Of a stretch of DNA of 64,000 nt, positions 34,973-47,559 are shown one piece after another (within the stretch, counting starts at the first letter, position 1; each line of letters starts with the position of its first letter). The DNA comes from Tetraselmis striata (taxonomy: Eukaryota > Chlorophyta > Chlorodendrophyceae > Chlorodendrales > Chlorodendraceae). The position numbers and the translations under genes are program-made. The stretch spans positions 1 through 64,000 of the forward strand of contig VCJN01003103.1 in the NCBI GenBank assembly GCA_006384855.1, written 5' to 3'. Below the pieces are notes generated by a model, which was not told the origin of the DNA, did no database searches, and saw only the letters and a program-made list of their open reading frames with translations.

Positions 34973-37900
34973 ATGGCGAAGCGGCAGCAGACGCCCATCC
35001 CCGGGGCAGCGCCCTGCCGCGAAGGCGATCCGCTCAGCCAGCCGCCCGCGAAGGTGCCTCGCAGGAGCGGACGGCTGAGTGCGATCGTCGCCAAGCCCAC
35101 CTACGAGGAGCTGCCCGACTCGCCGCTCAAGCAAACCCTCTCGCCGCAGGACAGCGATGCAGCTGAGGAGACCCAGCACCTGATGCCGTCGGACGCAGCG
35201 GGCGACCACTCCATGCTCGCACCGGAAGCGGACGTCGCGTGCAACGTCTGCAGTCGGCGCGACCAGGTCGGTACAGACACTGTAAATCCCTGGTAGTCAC
35301 ACTGCCCATAACCTGTCACTCCCGCTGACCCTTCCTGACGACGCCCAGCATGGCATGCTAAGCGAGTAACAGGGTTTCTCCTCTGCCCATGCAGGATGAA
35401 TTGATGCTCCTCTGCGATGGCTGCGATGTTGGCACGCACATTCACTGCCTGTCCCCCCCGCTGGAGGGCATCCCGGAAGGAGACTGGTACTGCGCAGCAT
35501 GCAAGCCCGCGCCTGCCCCAGCACCAGCTGTGGACCAAGCCGCCACCGCTCCGGGGCCTCAGGAAGCTCGCGGCGGTGCGGACATCGAGGCTAAGGCGAG
35601 TATTTCAGCCTCCGAGCCACCGCTGCCTGTCACTGAGGAAAAGACAAAGAGCGCCATGCTGCCGTCTCCTCCCAAGGTGAGTCCCAATCCGGCTGCAGTT
35701 CAGCTACAGGTAGCAAACTGAGTATGCCAACAGCTCTCTCTCTCTCTCTCCCTTTCCACCTGGCGGCACTTTTCGTCTGAAATCTCTTCTGCTCTTACAG
35801 GTGGAGGCAGGGCAGCCCAGCAGTGGGCAGATCAGCATGAAGACGGCGCTGCAGTCTGTCTTGGCCGCTCAGGATGAGGGTGTGGCGGATGCGGGGCTCA
35901 ACATCTCGGCGCTGGGAAGCGACCGCCACACCACATTGTTCACCCTGCTGGACCTGGAGCACGACGCCTCCACGCCCCACATGCGCCTCCTGATCCGCAA
36001 GTCGGAGGCACACAGCAAGGCGGTGGGCAAAGCATGTGGTGCTGGACCTTATCTGTGCCACGACGACGCGAACTGGTCGGAGCGCTGCCTTCGCCTGGCC
36101 AGCATGCCCCCTCGTCCCCCGGAGACACCTGCCATTGTGAAGAAGGAGAAGGTATCCGCGCCCTGGCGACAGCCACTCACCCATACCGCATCACGACCTT
36201 GTGTTTGCCCATCTTTACTGCCAGCACACAGTATTGTCGTTTTTAACCAATACACCCGCCGGCTTTCCTATTCACCTGTGACTGCGTACCTGCATTTTCT
36301 GTCTTGGTGAATGGACCGCTGAATTGTGCTCTGGCTGGACCCCCCATGTGCGGGGCAGCTTACGCACATACAGCACCAACAGCAGTGCTGGCAGACCCTC
36401 ATGGAGGAAGTGAGCAGTCAGGCGGTGAGCGACCTGGAGAGGCAGGCGGCCCGCACCTCCCCGGCGCTGCGTGCGGAAAGCCTGCCACAGGAGCTGGTGG
36501 AAACCTGGCAGCCGGTGGCGATCGCATCCGGCGAGGAGCTCAACCGGCAGATGGCGCCGCTGTGGGTCCGCCGCCGCTGCCTGGGCGCGCAACCAAAGCT
36601 CACCACGGCGCTCAGGAACTACTTGGCGGTAAGCAACAAACCCTGTATCAAACACACATACACAGTGTGCGTCTTCAGCCAAGGGGAATTACTATTCTTT
36701 GCCATACGCATGTTCCGAAAACGGCCGCAGCAAACATGCCCACCTACAATCACTACTTGAAAATGACCTGGCTCCTACAGAAGACACATGCCAATAAGAC
36801 GCATTGTGGCATATGATGGCATTGAGTGTGTGACCTCGTGCTAGGGATTGTTTCAACATGTATATGTATTCGCACGTGCAGTCTGTATATACACATGTGT
36901 ATATGTATAAAAAATATGTATATTACTCTGATTAATCTACTAAACAACCAGCGATATCGATGCCAATATGTGTCATTAATGCATTCCCGCGCTGGCGCCT
37001 CAATCCCTCTCCAGGCAATGGACCTTGAGCCCGAGGACGCGACCATCGCGCTCCCAGGCCAGACGTGGCAGCTCCACCAGCAGCTCCTGCACAGCGTCCA
37101 CCTGCCGAATGGCCCTGGTTGGTGTCGCGTGCACAGCCTCTCGGAGCTGGCCGCCCGCGCCGAGGAGGCGGCGAGCTGCCGGAGGATGCTGATGGTCTGC
37201 GTCGCCAATCAGTGCAGCTTCTGGGAGAACATCTTTGCGCCCTGGGCAAAGGATTACCCCCAGGTCGGGCATCGTTTCACCTGATTACGGTTACACGGCG
37301 ACAAATTTCCGACCCGCGGTTTCCGGTCTCGGTCCGATCGACACCCGCCGCCGTGCGTTTGCCGCCGTGTGCACGTTAAATGCAGGTACCCGTAATCACA
37401 AAAGGTCTTGAGACGCTGATATGGCGCAGGTGATGTTTGCCACGCTGGACACCAGCATCGCGAACCGAGGCGACTCGGCCGTCCTGGAGAGACTGCTCGG
37501 CGTCCCGTACGTCGACGCGCTGCACTTAACCTCCCTGATCGACAACCGCGAGGTGCGCAGCTTCAACGGCTGCAGCCGCGAGACGTCTCAGATCAAGGAC
37601 GCCCTCCTGCAGCGATATCACGCCTCGGTGGAGAGTGGAATGCTGCCCAAGCTAGAGATCGGAGCCATGCGCTCCCAGCTCAAGGTCGACCTCAAGGTAG
37701 GCACGGACGCCCTAGGCTATAGAGCAGCGCTTATTATATATTGAATCCGCGAGCGGAGGGCCGCTTCATTAAATCCGCTCGCTGTAATGTCATAACACTG
37801 TCAACAAGAGAAGTGCGACCCCCGCCACATGGCTAGGGACCAGGGAGGTATCCGCTAACTGTGCATGGGGCTGGCTGATGTGCTGCTGCAGGCGGCGCTT

Positions 37901-40900
37901 CATCACATGCTGGATAGCCTGCACTTCCCTCCGCAGAGTGAGTACGGCGCCAAGATGCAGATGCGGGTGAAGCTGGACAGGGAGCTGTCGGATGAGGACG
38001 AGACGGATGCGCAGGGCGAGGAGGAGGCGCTGTCGGGGCCCGCCGTGTATGGCACCCTGCAGACCCTGCCTCTCCTCAGCAACGCCGGCCTTGAGCTGGC
38101 CGCCGCCCCTAGCAGGCTCACCCGCCCGCTGCATCCCGAGCAGCTGCGCTCGCTGCGCTGGATGCTGCAGCGGGAGAACACGGCGGAGGCGATCGTGGGC
38201 GAGGCCATCCACAGCGCCAGCATTGGGCTCGCTCCCGCCCTTCCAGAGGATGGCGGTGGAGTACCGCATGCGGGCGGGCTACAGCCTCCGCGGCGGAGTG
38301 CTGGCCGACGCCGTGGGCTTTGGCAAGACAGCCGTGTGAGTGCCCGAGACCTACCACTTTCTTGCCCGAAGAAGAAGCGCCTCATGATGACGTCCCCGCG
38401 CCCCCCCCCCCCCCCCCCCCCCCGGCGCCCCTGTCTCCAACCTCCTAGCTTGCAGCGCCCACTTGACCGTTGCCCATTTGCAGCCTCACCTCTTAAGATG
38501 TGTACTGTGCTGCTCCCAACGCCAGGTGCGTGGCGCTCGTGGCCTCTGGCGCCGCGATGCCGTGCCGCAAGGTGCCAGGCCGGGCGCCACAGCTGCTGGA
38601 GGGCCTCCCCGGCCACGCCGCACACCTCATCCCCACGCGCGCCACGTTGGTGGTGGTGCCGGCGCACATCCTGCGGCAGGTGATCCCATCGCCACCGCTC
38701 TGCCGAGGCGCTATTGCCCCGTAGCCGTGGTTGGCTCGGAGCGCTGCGTGCTCCTGAATCCCCCCCAACATCTCGCCTTTCGGGGCGGCGTTCCTGCCCC
38801 AACCATGGTCGTGGTGCGCTGACTAGCGATGGGCGTGCCTGGTGGGTTTGGCAGTGGGAGGAGGAGTTCCTCAAGTTCACTGGCGGCAACTTGACCGTCC
38901 ACACCGTGATGGGCATTGACGACCTCAAGGAGCTCTCCGTCAGCCGCATCACCAAGTGCGACGCCGTTATCGTCAGCCAGGTGGGGCGCCCCGCAGCAGC
39001 CACCGGAAAGCAACTACAATCCTATCCATTCACAGCCGTCATGCAGTGTATGCGAGAAAGATAATATGGCCGTCCTGGAACAGGGGTGCACGAGGACTGG
39101 ATGTTTGTTTGTACCATTTTTTGTCCTTTTTTCGGTGTTGCGATGAGACGAGTCCTCAATTATAAATGTGGCAATCCTTACTGACACATTTATACTGCAG
39201 CAGCCATCCAAAATCATTTGCTATTGCCCTCTCATTGCCTATTATATTAAACTAGCGCGTAATTGGCAAAACAATAAACGGCGGTGCCTGGCCGTGTTTT
39301 GTCACCCCTCTAGCGTTAACGGCACATATAGAAATGCCCTTTGTATAATAGATGACATCAGTGCTACCGCTCTCTTGTTCTTTGCTTGCTCTGCATGTGT
39401 TTACCCCGTGTTTGTGCTCGCGCCCGCGATGTGCTGTGTGGCTCCTCAGAAGCTGTGGAACTCTGCGCACTACCTCAAGCTGCTGGGCATCACCGACCCG
39501 CCGCAGACGCGGGCCCGCCCCCGCGTCCTGGCCCGTCAGTATTTCGATGTGCTGGACGGCCTGTGGGGCGTTACCGGCCCCACGCAGCCCACCAGCAAAG
39601 TGGTGCGCAGCAAGACGCCGCTGCTGGAGAAGTTTCTGTGGGGGAGGGTCATCGTGGACGAGCTGCACGAGCTGCACGGGCGGCCGGAGGCGGACTTTGC
39701 GGCCAACGGGTGGCGGGAGTGGTGCGCGGTGCCGATCCGCCACCTGCTGGCCGGAAGCCGCTGGGGGCTCACCGGCACGCCGCCCGTCTACGAGACAGAT
39801 GACATCCACCGCCTGGGGCTCATGATGCAGGCGACCCCCTCCCCCCCCCCCCCCCCCCTAAAAATAAGAATAAAACAAACATGGCCCACCCTACCAACCA
39901 TACTCTCGCCTTGCATCACATTTGGATATATTTTATACATATCCATAAACAGATTCATATACATATACATACATACTCGTAAACATATGTATGTGAGTTA
40001 GTTACATGTGCCCATGTATTTTGAGATATGTGAGTGTGCAAAACTGCTTTCAATTCGTGACACTTCATTACTTTGCCAAACTTGTCGGCATGGCTGACAG
40101 ATCCGTTGATCTGTTGGTGCATGGCAGGTCCATGTCGGCAACTCCGCCCCAGCAGCCAACGCTTTTGTGCGCACCTTCCTGCGGAGCAGCAAGATCGAGG
40201 CGGCCATGGCGCCGCCGCAGGAGCACTGGCACTACATCCAGCTGACGGCGGAAGAAGAGGCCCTCTACCGGCACTGCAAGTACGAGCAGCGCGAGGCGCT
40301 GCAGCGGATGGAGGACAAAGCCTTCCGGGCGCTCTTCCTGGTGAGGATCAGGGCGATATAGGGTTTAATCCGGGCCCCCTTCAATCCCAAACGCAATATC
40401 AACCCTAGAACCCGCCTCCTTGCTTCCGTTGATCAGTAAACTTGCCTGCACTTTGGCCTACTACTTGTAGCTGTTTTCCAGACGGACCTGCGGTCCCCAC
40501 TACACGGGACAGTCCCGCTCGTACGGAAAGTGGGGGATCTGGCTCACCTACAAGAATCTCTTTTTATGAGCTGGAATTGAGCTTGCATGCAACCTATAAG
40601 AACTTTCGCTATGCTTCCGCTATGATTTCGCCTCCATTTGACCTCTGGCAGGGAGGCAGGGTTCCTATTCGCAGCAGTGTCCTCTTTCCGCGCCGGCACC
40701 CGGAGTCAGATTGCCAGGTGCGGTATGATATAGTAAGTACGGTCAGATAGTACCTCGGGATATGCAATGATGCTTCTGCATCTCAAGTATTCACTTCGCC
40801 ACCCGCATTCTAATTCTAGCTCGTTTTTAATTCTTGCAGAGGAGTATTGCATCGGATATAACACTGGCCAGTATCTATATTCGCTGGCACGGATCCTGGC

Positions 40901-40960
40901 TGCTCAAAAACGGTGTGGCTAGAGTCAGTCTCGTCAGGCTCAGGGCTCAAGCGCTGAACT

Positions 40961-40993
<33 letters not shown>

Positions 40994-42840
40994 GCAGGCG
41001 TGCAGCCACCATGCCCTGGGCAGAGGCCGCCAGAGCGGCATGCGGCGGAGCGCCAAGGAGGAGGTGGATGCGCTGGTGGCGGCAAAGCGGCAGCAGCTGC
41101 AGCAGAGCAGCGAGCAGGAGGGCCGCCTGGCCGCCACCTTCGACGCGATGGCCGGCAACCTGCGTGCGTTGCGGCAGGACGAGCGCGACACCAACTGGGA
41201 GCTGCTGCAGGGCCGGTTGGCGGCGGCGAGCGGCCGGCTGGAGGAGGCGCGCGACGCGCTGACGGTCTGCCGCGCCCGGCGACGGGCGCAGGAGAGCTCG
41301 CTGGCCTTCCTGGAGCAGGCCATTGCGGAGCTGAAGGACGGCACCAGCCAGCGCGAGTGCCCTATCTGCCTCAACGACCTCAGCGTACTGAGGCCCCCCG
41401 TCGCGCTGGAGGCTTGCTCCCACGTGTACTGCGAACCCTGCGCGGCGCAGCTGGCGGAGCAGCACCGCCGCTGTGCGTCATGCCGCGCGCCGCTGCAGCC
41501 GGGCCAGTGGCGCCAGCTGGAGGTCGGCGGAGCGCCCGCGGAGGGTGGCCCCTTCGCCGCGCCCGCCGCGCCGGCGGAGGCCAGCCTCGTGGCCCACGGC
41601 TCAAAGATGGGCCACCTTGTGGCGTGCCTGCGCCGTATTCGCGAGCAGGACCCCGCCGCCAAGTGCCTCGTGTACTGCCAGGTGACTATTGGCAGCCTAC
41701 CGCGCCGCGCGCACAGCCAGAACACGCTCATGTGTCTTACAATAAATGGACACAGCTTGGGACACAGCCACTACTAAATACAGGCGCAGCCGCACCGATA
41801 CATGTAGAAGGATTAGAATCTACTCAGAGTCGGTATTTCTTACTTGTCATACGTACATATTAATCCACCGCAGCGCGACTACAGCATGTATCGCTCACAG
41901 TAGCTACTCGTGTATGTAGCAACTATACATGCGGTATATTTAATGCTTAGAGAGTACACTAGGAAAACAGACGCTCGTGTATCAAATGTACATGTACTCT
42001 ATATGTGTCATGATACATGTTTGCATTCCTTAATTGATTATGAGATACTCGTATGACATGTCCAGATGTGAGATGGTTTGCGCCCTTCGCAACTGGCGGC
42101 GGCGCGTTGAGAACACCCGGTTGGCGCCATCTTAAACTCGCGGCGCGCGTGTTTAAGGATTCGGATACTGTCACCGATTATGTGTAGTGCCTATCCACCC
42201 CTCGGAGCCCGCGCGAAATGAGAGCTCCGTCCATCATGCGCTGTTTGCTTTGGACCCGCGGCTGAAGCGCTGCGCCCTCCCCCTCTCCTCCCCCCCTTTG
42301 CAGTGGAATGAGCTGATGGGCAAGGTGGAGGAGGCGCTGCGCTCGTTCTCCGTGGGCGCAATCAAGCTTGCCGGCTCGAGCACGAAGGTGTCTAAGGCGC
42401 TGGAGCGCTTCTCCCACCCCGGCTCCAGCGACTACGTGCTCATCTGCAGCATGGACCGCACTGCGGCGGGCACCAACCTCCAGCAGCATGCCAACCACAT
42501 CCTCTTCCTGCACCCCTTCTTCGACACCGACCACCGCCGCGCGGTGCAGTTCGAGGCGCAGGCCATCGGGCGCATCCAGCGCCAGGGGCAGCCCAAGCAG
42601 GTGCACGTGCACCGCTTCGTGTGCGCCGGCACGGTGGAGCAGGAGCTGGTGGTGCAGGGCAACCACTACGAGGACTGGCGGCAGTACTTCACTCTGATGC
42701 AGCAGCGCCAGCTGGAGCCCCCCGCCGAGGCGGCCAAGCCGGGCGAGGCCGCCCGCGGCAGCGCTCCCCAGGCTGCCTCGGAGCCAGCAGCTCCTGCCGC
42801 GTATGCCACTACCACTCCGATGGAGCCGTGCGGCTTCTAG
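34973..42840 (+). CDS. PHD-SNF2-RING chromatin remodeller / E3 ligase (SHPRH/RAD5-like)
   Basis: Nuclear SNF2-family ATPase combined with a RING ubiquitin ligase. Exons: 34973-35266, 35395-35676, 35801-36151, 36359-36628, 37015-37263, 37430-37696, 37892-38335, 38526-38679, 38855-38980, 39450-39830, 40128-40340, 40998-41681 and 42304-42840, about 1,416 aa. A PHD finger spans exons 1-2 (CNVCSRRDQ, then LCDGCDVGTHIHC, then WYCAAC). Walker A is GGVLADAVGFGKT, motif II is VIVDELHEL (DELH instead of DEAH), and motif III is WGLTGTPP. A C3HC4 RING (CPICLNDL...CSHVYC...CASC) lies between the ATPase lobes. The C-terminal lobe shows DRTAAGTNLQQHANHILFLH and EAQAIGRIQRQGQ. All other junctions are in phase, but exon 7 has one excess base near 38,230-38,250. 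The intron at 39,831 has a GC donor. The start is the first ATG in frame with a good downstream exon; an upstream ATG at 34,691 is possible. Confidence 0.9.
39831..40127 (+). other. non-canonical GC-AG intron with poly-C
   Basis: The exon before ends MMQ and the exon after begins VHVGNS, joined in phase 0 only if the intron starts GCGACC and ends ATGGCAG. Eighteen C follow about 10 nt after the donor. No GT near the junction keeps the frame. Confidence 0.7.
40961..40989 (+). repeat. (TG)n microsatellite directly before a 3' splice site
   Basis: The TG run is followed by CCCTGCAG, the acceptor of the RING-encoding exon of the SNF2 gene. Confidence 0.95.
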
Positions 42841-44562
42841 GCCACCGACCCGCAACCCGGCGGCTATCTGCCAGCGGCAAGACGAGTTAATGGGATTATG
42901 TTAAGGCATATTTTAGCTGTTGTTTCCCAACTTGCGTGACCGCAGTGCCCCCCCCCCCCCCCCCCCCCCCCCAAAAATCCCCACCCACCCCCCACCCACT
43001 CCCTTCTCCCTTACTCGTAGATTTCAGTTGAAGTGTTGTAGTCCTGCCGGTGTATTGACCGGTAGTGAGATACCGATACCGGCTGCCCCGATGACCTGCG
43101 AAGTTTGACTGACACAGCAGGATCGAGTACTTAGAAAAAGCTTTGGCGTGCCGATAGCGTCTCTATACTTGTTCTTCACCCGTCCATGTAGAGTGAAACA
43201 GTAGTTATGTGTTAATGTATCAAGTTACACCATGGACATAGCATGGAATATGTGACTCTGGATAACGGCGCTGCAAAACATCTGAGTTTTTGTGACCCGT
43301 GCACCCAAAAACATGTGTGTCGGTCTGTGCATATATGCAATATTGAATGTAAAAGGGATTAGCCATAGGGACTACGTGAATTGTTCTTTGACAACCTCGG
43401 ATGGCAGCAGTGCCGCACTGGCGACACGTTTTGTTTGCACACACGGAGGAAGGTGTTGGTTGGGATGTCAATCCAGCAGGTATAGCATCCTTCCATTTTA
43501 GAAATCCCCCTCCCGCTGCGTGCGGTGCAATACACACCCTGCACGATACAGCAACAATGGCAAATAAAGACATCTCGGGAGGAACTCCCTTATTTCACGT
43601 AGTAGTGGGCCTCATTCTTCTTATTTCAAGTTTGCATCATTGGAGTCCACCATTGACTTTGAATTAATATCCGAGACCTTTCACTATCATCCATCACGCC
43701 TCTACATATGCCATCTCAACAGGTCATGAGAACGATACGAATGAGAAGCCCCCGGCCTGCATGATGCGAAAGGTCAATTATAGATTTGCCAAATTCGAGT
43801 GCCAATGCACCCATAAGAACCCTTGTCACATGCATCAAATTGCGCTTGCGCGCAACCTATTGTAATAAAGTTCGCTACAGTTCTGCAACATCGTCCAATT
43901 TTGTCCACATTTGGACATGTAGGGCAGGCTCTTATTCGAAGTGTTCTTATTACCGCGTCGTCACCCGTGGAGCAATATGGCGAACCTGTGGCAAGTGTTC
44001 CGCCCTCGGGAAGCGGGCAAACCAAATTCGATGCTTGCAATCTTGGCTCGTTGCGGCGCATCAGCACTCGTTCTACGGCGGCAGCAATGCTCGCAGGATC
44101 AGGAAAGTGCGAGAAGAGTGGCCACTCACATTAACTGACGGCTGCCTGAGGGATGACCACATCACTGAGGGCCCCTCACACATGGCCGCATTGGGCGAGT
44201 GGCCGCAGACAATTATGTGGGTGTGCATACGAGTATTCTACTAGGAACGGCAAAAAATGTATTAAATGATTTTGAAGGGGGGACGTAATTGAGTCACGCG
44301 GTGCGCATAATTTTTAATTGAATTGTGCGACGTGTGAAACCTTCATCACTATCGAGCACGGCATGCTCTTCTCCATGTGATAGTGGTGATAGCTTGGCCC
44401 CACCCTGCTGGTGTTATATACATATGTACTCGCTATCGCACAGGCAGGCGTGAACATGCCTGACAGCTGACCACGGCGCGTTACTTTTATGTACACACAA
44501 CTCCATGATGACGACGGTGGTAGTCATGGCGATGCGAGCGTGGGTGCTGATTGCCCTTGCCA
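42841..44562. other. convergent intergenic spacer
   Basis: A spacer between the SNF2 3' end and the SdiA-domain gene 3' end. A run of about 26 C lies at 42,947-42,972, about 110 nt after the SNF2 stop. Otherwise no gene or repeat is recognised. Confidence 0.5.
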
Positions 44563-45850
44563 CTATCCGCTACTGTCGGGGTCCTGCGAGGAGCCGCGGA
44601 GGTACTTGGTGTTGTTCTGGAATGGACTCCAGAAGCATTCGCCGACGCTGGTGTAGACCTCCAAGACATTAGGCTCCCCGACCAGGATCATGAGCTCGCC
44701 GTCCGGGGTGAAGGTTAACCCCTCGGGCATGTCTGCGAGGATTGCCGTCTTGGCATCGCTGCGCACGGAGCCGTTGAAGCCGACCCAGTGGATGGCCGAC
44801 ACGTCTTCTGACAGCACGTACAGGCCTTGGTCGCCCGCGCGGTAGTACGCCCCCGCCATGTCGCCCTGGCGGAGGGCACCTGGAATGCTGGCCGGATCGG
44901 AGTCCAGGTTCACCAGTGCCTCCGCCTGCCCGTCCAGGCCGACCTTCCAGATGACCTTCGGGTGCTTCTCCTGCGTGGCGTAGAAGACGTTCTCGAAGCG
45001 GTTCCACGTGACGCCCTCCAGGCCCAGGCCCTTGCTCCAGCCAAAGCTGGAGAGGTTCATGCGCTGCACCACGTGCACGGCGTCCATCCCGGGCCAGGCC
45101 TCGACGATGGTCAGGGCCCACCCCCGCCCGCGCCCCTCCTCCACTATACCGAACGTGAAGTCGTGCATCCACGTTATCCCTACGGTGCCGCAGAACACAG
45201 CAGCCACGATACACGTCAGCGCAATTGCGGGCGACAGATGTCGCGACTGGTACTATTTCCGGTACCAGCCAGGGGTTTCTTCGCCCCTGGGACAGGAAGG
45301 AATACTAGGCGCAAGGCGGACATCTCCACTCGACATATATCACTCAGTAAACCACTCCTTACGGGCAAGAAAAAGACGATTCGTCGCTATGTATTGTGTT
45401 CATGCATGCATCATACCTTCGGGGTCGCGTAGGCCGGTGTGGGTGAGGTTGCGGAGCTGCACCCCCTGCAAGTTGTACTCGGCAATCACCCGCGGCCGCC
45501 GTGTGACCACCCACAGGGAGTTCGTCTCCTCGGAGAACGTGACGCCCGATGCGTCGTTCCTGGCACGAGCGCAATTCACCCCAGTCAGTCCGAAGGCGGG
45601 TTCACCTGGCCGGGCGGGTGGTGCTACAATATAGAGTTCGGACGCAAAAGTGTTACACTTGATGGATTGTTAACAAGTGCGGTCGCGCGGGTGAGGAGGT
45701 GATGGGGGCGTACTCGATGCCCGTCAAGTTGGCGGTGTAGCAATACTGGTACCAATCCAGATCCCACGGTCGGCCCTCGGCAGTCGGCATCAGGTGAAGC
45801 GCGGCCAGCATAGCCAGGGATAGCACTGCCAGGACCACAGCGCGAGCCAT
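44563..45850 (-). CDS. secreted SdiA-regulated-domain (YjiK-like) protein
   Basis: Three exons, 45850-45675, 45559-45417 and 45179-44563, join in phase to about 311 aa. Residues 1-26 are a signal peptide (VVLAVLSLAMLAALHLMPTAEG), so the protein is probably extracellular or in the secretory pathway. The body matches the SdiA-regulated family, a beta-propeller related to SMP-30/YjiK: NDASGVTFSEETNSLWVVT, then DPE-GITWMHDFTFGIVEE across an intron, then GLGLEGVTWNRFENVFYATQ and DMPEGLTFTPDGELMILVGE. The repeated G-[LVI]-T-[FW] strands are typical of the fold. The activity of family members is not settled. The first donor (CACTT/gttaac) is weak, so the end of exon 1 is the least certain boundary. 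The gene is convergent with the SNF2 gene. Confidence 0.8.
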
Positions 45851-46635
45851 GGCGGCGTTGGCCTGTCACGCAACAGGGCGCCAGGGGGGGGAGGGTGGGG
45901 GGGCGGCTGTGCGCGTGGCAGCTGGTTACTGGCAGTGGAGGTTCGGTCGTATAGTTCGGTCGTCGCCACGTACAATCACAGCATGCGTGCTGAGGCTGCT
46001 GACGACTGATAGACTTCCGCCACAACGTGAGCAGCGCTGCTGGTTTCCGTTAAAATGCGGCGGTCTGCCTGTCTTTGGCAAACGCAGACTCGCAGAGGTC
46101 GGGAAGAGGCAGTCCTTTCTCCTGCAGGTCGAGGAAGGGATTGGTTTGAAAACGCTGGTCTTTCTAGTTTGTTCTGCTCTCCGTCCCCTTCACCACGGTG
46201 TTTATGTATCGGTGGCTTGTGGAATTGTGGTCGAGGCGGCAAACGAAATAAGATGTAGCGACTAGTGCTGCCCAGATGTCGAGAATCAAGATCACGACGC
46301 CGCTAGCGTCCAAGTAGTCACCGCCAGCGGCTTCTGCACTGCTGCGCTGTGCGCAGGCGGCGGTTACTTGTCGCGTCGATACCGCCGCCGCCGCCGCTGC
46401 TCGCGTCATGATTACGACCCGTCGTCCGTGCGCTGCATGCTATATCTGGTACCTGGTACGTACTGCCGTATTTTATAGAGGCTTGATGATTAATACCGGT
46501 GGATCAAGCAAAATTTTAGAATAACACGAAGGATTACATGTACCAGTACCCTGGATTCTCACCAGTACAGGTACCCTGGATTTGTTACTGCCCTTTTTGT
46601 AATTCACACCAGTACCCTGCAGTACCGGTAAGTTT
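45851..46635. other. upstream region of the SdiA-domain gene
   Basis: It presumably contains the promoter of the minus-strand gene. A short G-rich patch (45,884-45,903) lies about 35 nt upstream of its ATG. TAGCGACTA is at 46,256. From about 46,440 to 46,640 the sequence is dense in variants of CAGTACCGGTA/GGTACC. No gene is recognised. Confidence 0.4.
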
Positions 46636-47015
46636 AATGGTCATATTGGTAATGTAGAGGTTTGATTACACCGGGCTATTCTGTCACCGGTACTGGTAAC
46701 GTTAAGATTCTAGTTTGAATGCTAGCGCTACCAGTACGTGTACTCGCCGAACGCGTACCGCTTGAACTTCCCGATCTCAGCGGCGCTAGCGACAGCATGC
46801 GACAGCCCTGCTACATGACGCACCCGCACCACGAGGGGCGTCCACCTTCTGCTTTTGCGCCAGCTGACCAGCTAGCGCAACGGCGTCGCACCTCTCGTAG
46901 GTGTGCAAGGTGTAAATATCTCTACGAGTGGACGGTCTCGACGACTAGTCTTCCACCACGACGCGCACGCTACGATGGCAGGCGGCAAGAAGGCGGCAGA
47001 CCCTACGAAGGCAAT
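46636..47015 (+). repeat. retroelement 5' segment, inverted copy of 24.2-24.6 kb
   Basis: Colinear with the reverse complement of 24,600-24,220, ending in a gag-like start (MAGGKKAADPTKAM). The similarity stops there and no RT follows, so this is a truncated or non-autonomous derivative. Confidence 0.65.
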
Positions 47016-47301
47016 GGTTAAACATACTTTTCGGGTAATTTCCCGATCCTTTAAAGTACAAGTAAAAGCAAAAGTTCGCCCCGGGTCAACGGAATTAGAA
47101 ACCGCCCTCAGCACTTCACGACCTCTTGCGCCAACTGCAGTCGTAGGTACGGCATACCCATTAGACCGTTGCCTCATTCGAAACCCGAAACGCATCAGAC
47201 AACCGGGTACACCCGGGACACGGGCTCGGACGATATCGCCATGAAGTGCTGACGTATCCGAGAATTGATTCGGGGACGTCTTGAATACTAGACCACCTCG
47301 T

Positions 47302-47373
47302 TGTCTGTCCGCGCTCGGTAGAGCGGTGGTCTCCTACTCACGAGGTCCCCGGATCGATTCCCGGCTCTTGTCA
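47302..47373 (+). other. tRNA-like segment (possible SINE head)
   Basis: It contains an A-box-like GCGCTCGGTAGAGCGG and a B-box-like GGATCGATTCCCGG at tRNA spacing, with a recognisable D arm and T arm (one T-stem mismatch). The acceptor stem does not pair and the anticodon arm is poor, so a functional tRNA is unlikely. Confidence 0.35.
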
Positions 47374-47559
47374 TTTCACGGCAATATCGTCCGGGCCTGT
47401 GTCCCGGGTTTACCCGGTTGATGCATTACATGTTAGGGTTCGAATGAGGCAATGGGCTTGGTCTAATGGCTATGCGAGACGCCTGCAGTTGGCGCACCAC
47501 GGGGTCAAGTGTTGGGGCGGCGTCGGCCGATGACCGGGGCGAGCTTTACTTACACTTTT

